Below, in pieces: positions 63,598-64,000 of a DNA stretch of 64,000 nucleotides (positions within the stretch are counted from its first letter, which is position 1; each line of letters begins with the position of its first letter). Below the pieces are notes generated by a model. That model ran no database searches. It was not told the origin of the DNA and was given only the letters and a program-made list of their open reading frames with translations. Position numbers and translations under genes: made by a program. This DNA is from DATLLJ01 sp965229885 (GTDB lineage Bacteria > Acidobacteriota > Vicinamibacteria > Vicinamibacterales > CAVVIG01), in the NCBI GenBank assembly GCA_965229885.1, contig CBDDJX010000003.1, positions 434,001 through 498,000 of the forward strand, read 5' to 3'.

Positions 63598-64000
63598 TCC
63601 GGTTTCGTGGACACAATCCGAAAGGTGGATACGATGTCCAGAAGGGGATCACGCAGAGCGGGACGACGCGCGTGACGACAGTTCACGGAGGAGTTCATGG
63701 CCGGCGCGGTCCGGCTCGTGTTGGATGAGGGCAAGACGAATCGGTGCCGGCTCGCGCGACCTGGATCTGACGCCGTCATCGCTGGCGCATTGGGTCCGAC
63801 ACGCCCAAGCCGATCGGACGAAAGGCAAGACCGGCCTGACGCCGGCGGAGCGGGAGGAGCTGGCACGGCTCCGCAAAGCGAATCGGATCCTCGCCGAGGA
63901 GCGCGACATCCTGAAACAAGCGGCGGCCTTCTTCGCGAAGCAGAGCCGATGAGGTGTACCTTCATCGCGGCGAAGAAGGCCGAGCATACGGTGAGCATCC
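63595..64000 (+). mobile_element. IS3-family insertion sequence, copy 2, running off the window
   Basis: Starts TGATCCGGTTTCGTGGACAC and follows copy 1 almost exactly to base 64000. Differences seen: one added A in the orfA-equivalent (GACGAATCGG against GACGATCGG) and two or so substitutions. Same orientation as copy 1. Confidence 0.9.
63697..63952 (+). pseudogene. IS3 orfA of copy 2, frameshifted
   Basis: From ATG 63697 the protein begins MAGAVRLVLDEGKT as in copy 1; an extra A at about 63740 then shifts the frame, and the remainder (DLDLTPSSLAHWVRHAQADR to ILKQAAAFFAKQSR) is read in another frame to the TGA at 63950-63952. orfB starts at ATG 63949 and is cut by the window end. Confidence 0.85.

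Overview
The window is high-GC bacterial chromosome. It holds one complete rRNA operon (16S, tRNA-Ile, tRNA-Ala, 23S, 5S), TonB receptors, PQQ-type beta-propellers and a secreted WGDPDLQG-type protein family. The 16S wording and this gene content suggest an acidobacterium of the Vicinamibacteria (subdivision 6) type. That placement is inference from memory, without an alignment.

Layout. 1-4.6 kb (+): end of a compact operon with a HemW-like radical SAM protein, chorismate-lyase-like protein, hotdog thioesterase, PaaK-type CoA ligase and a flavin-dependent halogenase-like enzyme, looking like a small halogenated-aromatic pathway. 4.7-9.4 kb (+): two secreted PQQ-propeller paralogues and a TonB-dependent receptor. 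9.5-14.6 kb (-): amidohydrolase, decarboxylating hydroxyacid dehydrogenase, panC, panB and a DUF2520 protein. 14.6-25.4 kb: housekeeping and accessory genes (broken M28 peptidase, DUF2569, DUF1684, SixA-like, glycine-zipper protein, thiO, MerR regulator convergent with a lone BMC shell protein, broken VOC and amidohydrolase genes, DUF2461, DinB, 1-Cys peroxiredoxin). 25.4-31.1 kb (-): a SNF2 helicase plus Eco57I-type adenine methyltransferase pair resembling the DrmD/DrmMI half of DISARM, the methylase frameshifted. 31.7-33 kb: a decayed IS directly upstream of the rRNA promoter. 33.1-39.2 kb (+): rRNA operon with processing stems and terminator. 39.3-42.3 kb: secreted family protein, exported SAM methyltransferase and a decayed paralogue cut by an IS3 element. 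42.3-46.1 kb: packed IS island (IS3, IS481-like, second copy of the 31.7-kb IS). 46.2-63.6 kb (+): surface-sugar locus; then a second IS3 copy running off the window end.

The sugar locus has two parts. The first (gmd, wbpA, wbpB, wbpD) is decaying: wbpB carries an IS630 insertion and in-frame stops, wbpD has a nonsense codon, and no wbpE is present. The second, after a winged-helix/Rossmann regulator and a split WbpM-type dehydratase, is a tightly overlapping operon: Gfo/Idh, CMP-sugar synthetase, SDR, NeuB/LegI, LegB, NeuC/LegG, PtmE-like, WbpG/PseA-like amidotransferase, HisF-like, HisH-like. This fits a CMP-activated nonulosonic acid of legionaminic type with acetamidino modification, but no aminotransferase or acetyltransferase for it lies in the window and no glycosyltransferase is seen.

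Several otherwise clean genes carry one lesion. The in-frame stops judged against the expected residue all fit G:C to A:T transitions (TGG to TGA, CAG to TAG, CGA to TGA). They may be real decay or consensus errors; read mapping would decide.
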